From NCBI GenBank assembly GCA_013152765.1, contig JAADFT010000360.1, positions 1 to 5,146 on the forward strand: a DNA stretch of 5,146 bases. The letters are read 5' to 3'. The stretch is from Calditrichota bacterium. GTDB taxonomy: Bacteria > Zhuqueibacterota > Zhuqueibacteria > Oleimicrobiales > Geothermoviventaceae. Position 1 is the first letter of the stretch; each line of letters starts with the position of its first letter. Made by a program: the position numbers and the translations under genes. The notes under the pieces are model-generated. The model ran no database searches. It saw nothing but the letters and a program-made list of their open reading frames with translations, and was not told the origin of the DNA. Of the stretch, positions 4,533-5,146 are shown piece by piece.

Positions 4533-4673
4533 TTGGCTGTAAGCTGAGCTGGTTCCGGCTAGGTTGAATGCGCGCCTGCCGCTTGCTTCCTGCCGCGGCG
4601 GTCGGTATCGGCGATCTGCCAGTGCCTTCAGCATCTTAGAGGCGCCAACGCAACGGCCAGCAAGACCGGTCCC
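4533..4673. other. Gap in the iteron array
   Basis: No gene, repeat or convincing hairpin is visible between the tenth and eleventh iterons. The sequence is ordinary GC-rich DNA. Confidence 0.5.
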
Positions 4674-4862
4674 CCTGCCCGTGGTCACGCTATAGCAAGC
4701 ACGGGCCCCACACAGTCTAACCACCTGCTCTGCTTGCCCTTTGCCCAAACCCTGCCCGTAAAGACGGTACACCCTGCCGCACCTTGGCTCTGGCACTTAC
4801 GGGCACATGGAACCTTGGCGAGCAACCCTGGAGCTACACCTCGCTGCCCGGGCAAACTTCAA

Positions 4863-4924
4863 GCGGCTTAAACTCTCGAGCCGCACCATATCGCGCTCTG
4901 CCCGTTCGCGCAACGGGTATTTTT
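4863..4924 (+). terminator. Hairpin pair and T-tract, rightward terminator or attenuator
   Basis: CCCGTT (4901-4906) pairs with AACGGG (4912-4917) around five bases and is followed by TATTTTTC, a classic intrinsic terminator shape on the plus strand only. Just upstream GCGGCT/AGCCGC (4863-4884) forms another 6-bp hairpin. No plus-strand gene precedes it, so it would end a short transcript from the origin region or act in a long parA leader. Confidence 0.5.
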
Positions 4925-4927
4925 CAA

Positions 4928-5061
4928 GCTTGCTGTAAGGCAGGCTGTACGACTTGCAAGCTTGCTTGTAAGCAATCAAGCGGGCAAGCACGAAGCAATG
5001 CCAGCCTGCCCGAGGGCAATCCAGCAAGCCGGCCGGCATGCCATAAGGCTTGCAAGCAAGC
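4928..5061. repeat. GCAAGC/GCTTGC cluster upstream of parA, candidate partition or operator site
   Basis: The hexamer GCAAGC or its complement occurs eight times, at 4928, 4956, 4960, 4984, 5024, 5048, 5052 and 5056. Two dense blocks, 4954-4965 and 5048-5061, are near-palindromic. Clustered short inverted repeats directly upstream of a parA gene are typical of operators or centromere-like sites bound by the partner protein. No homology to a known parS was recognised. Confidence 0.5.
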
Positions 5062-5117
5062 TGGAAAGCAAAAAAACCTACTTGCCAGATTGAAAGCTTT
5101 GCGCTAAGTCAGTTCCC

Positions 5118-5146
5118 ATGATGTTCGTGTTCGCAAACACCAAGGG
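5118..5146 (+). CDS. parA: N-terminus of a ParA-type partition ATPase (partial)
   Basis: The frame from ATG 5118 reads MMFVFANTKG and runs off the window. It is bounded upstream by an in-frame TGA at 5091. The pattern of a short beta strand followed by ANTKG is the start of the deviant Walker A motif (KGGxGK[ST]) of ParA/Soj/MinD ATPases, where the usual N-terminus is M-I-x-x-F-A-N-x-K-G-G-V-G-K. The first or second ATG (5118 or 5121) could be the start, and no good Shine-Dalgarno sequence is visible. It is divergent from repA with the origin between, a common plasmid arrangement. Being only ten codons, the call rests on that motif and the context. Confidence 0.72.

Larger units (their letters stand above)
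4212..4769 (+). repeat. oriV: Twelve 19-bp iterons of the replication origin
   Basis: Consensus CCTGCCCGTARRCACGGTA, all in one orientation, starting at 4212, 4234, 4257, 4279, 4311, 4369, 4391, 4424, 4481, 4514, 4674 and 4751. Nine are near-perfect. Those at 4369 (TCCCC), 4481 (CCCGTGGAGACGG) and 4674 (GTGGTCACGC) are more diverged. The purine pair in the middle varies freely. Each copy holds an internal dyad CCGT-ARRC-ACGG. Start-to-start distances are 22, 23, 22, 32, 58, 22, 33, 57, 33, 160 and 77 bp, mostly multiples of about 11, so binding sites would lie on one face of the helix. Such arrays upstream of an RPA-type initiator are its binding sites and also control copy number by handcuffing in known iteron plasmids. 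Confidence 0.93.

Noticed and set aside
4212..4769. CRISPR array
   Set aside because: Repeats are only 19 bp, spacers are as short as 3-4 bp and unequal, and the neighbours are replication and partition genes. This is an iteron array.
4083..4796. 237-residue minus-strand frame upstream of repA
   Set aside because: It is the translation of the iteron array (repeated YRVYGQ and related units), an artefact of repeats with a length that keeps a frame open.
4784..5107. Small plus- or minus-strand genes between the iterons and parA
   Set aside because: The frames (107 residues on plus, 80 on minus) have no recognisable domains, overlap each other, and read through the terminator hairpin and hexamer cluster.
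4797..5146. Insertion sequence or transposon end
   Set aside because: The inverted hexamers are too short and clustered to be terminal repeats, and no transposase is present.

Overview
The window looks like the backbone of a GC-rich bacterial plasmid or other low-copy secondary replicon. The evidence is an RPA-family replication initiator read leftwards (4086-2617), twelve 19-bp iterons just upstream of it (4212-4769), and the first codons of a ParA-type partition ATPase read rightwards off the right edge (5118-5146). The initiator and a 230-residue conserved-looking protein resemble proteins I associate with Planctomycetota. That host guess comes from memory and is only moderately secure.

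Layout from right to left. The start of parA (+) is preceded by about 350 bp without a convincing gene. That stretch holds a cluster of GCAAGC/GCTTGC hexamers (4928-5061) and a terminator-like hairpin pointing rightwards (4901-4924). Next come the iterons, an AT-rich block with a perfect 23-bp palindrome (4127-4149), and a plausible rep promoter. repA follows on the minus strand.

Between the repA stop and the next minus-strand gene lie 1.6 kb with no believable protein gene (1016-2616). Read on the minus strand, this stretch is densely packed with helices: nested stems of 9-12 bp, a three-way junction, hairpins closed by GNRA-type or cUUCGg tetraloops, and nine positions where a G.U pair on the minus strand would be an A.C mismatch on the plus strand. 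It ends in a terminator-like hairpin plus U-rich tract (1034-1073). I interpret this as a giant structured noncoding RNA of roughly 1.45-1.5 kb and consider it the most interesting thing in the window. I do not recognise it as tmRNA, RNase P RNA, rRNA, a group I or II intron, GOLLD, ROOL or OLE, but I could not run a covariance search.

Downstream of that RNA is the basic 230-residue protein gene (1015-323), and after another partly structured 266-bp gap the first 18 codons of a further minus-strand gene (56-1). A 17-bp sequence from one arm of a helix in the large RNA recurs exactly in that gap. The rep gene, RNA, 230-residue protein and partial gene all point the same way and could form one transcription path. 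ParA is divergent, with the origin between. Replication and partition are the only functions I can assign with confidence. A ribonucleoprotein role for the RNA and the basic protein is inference.
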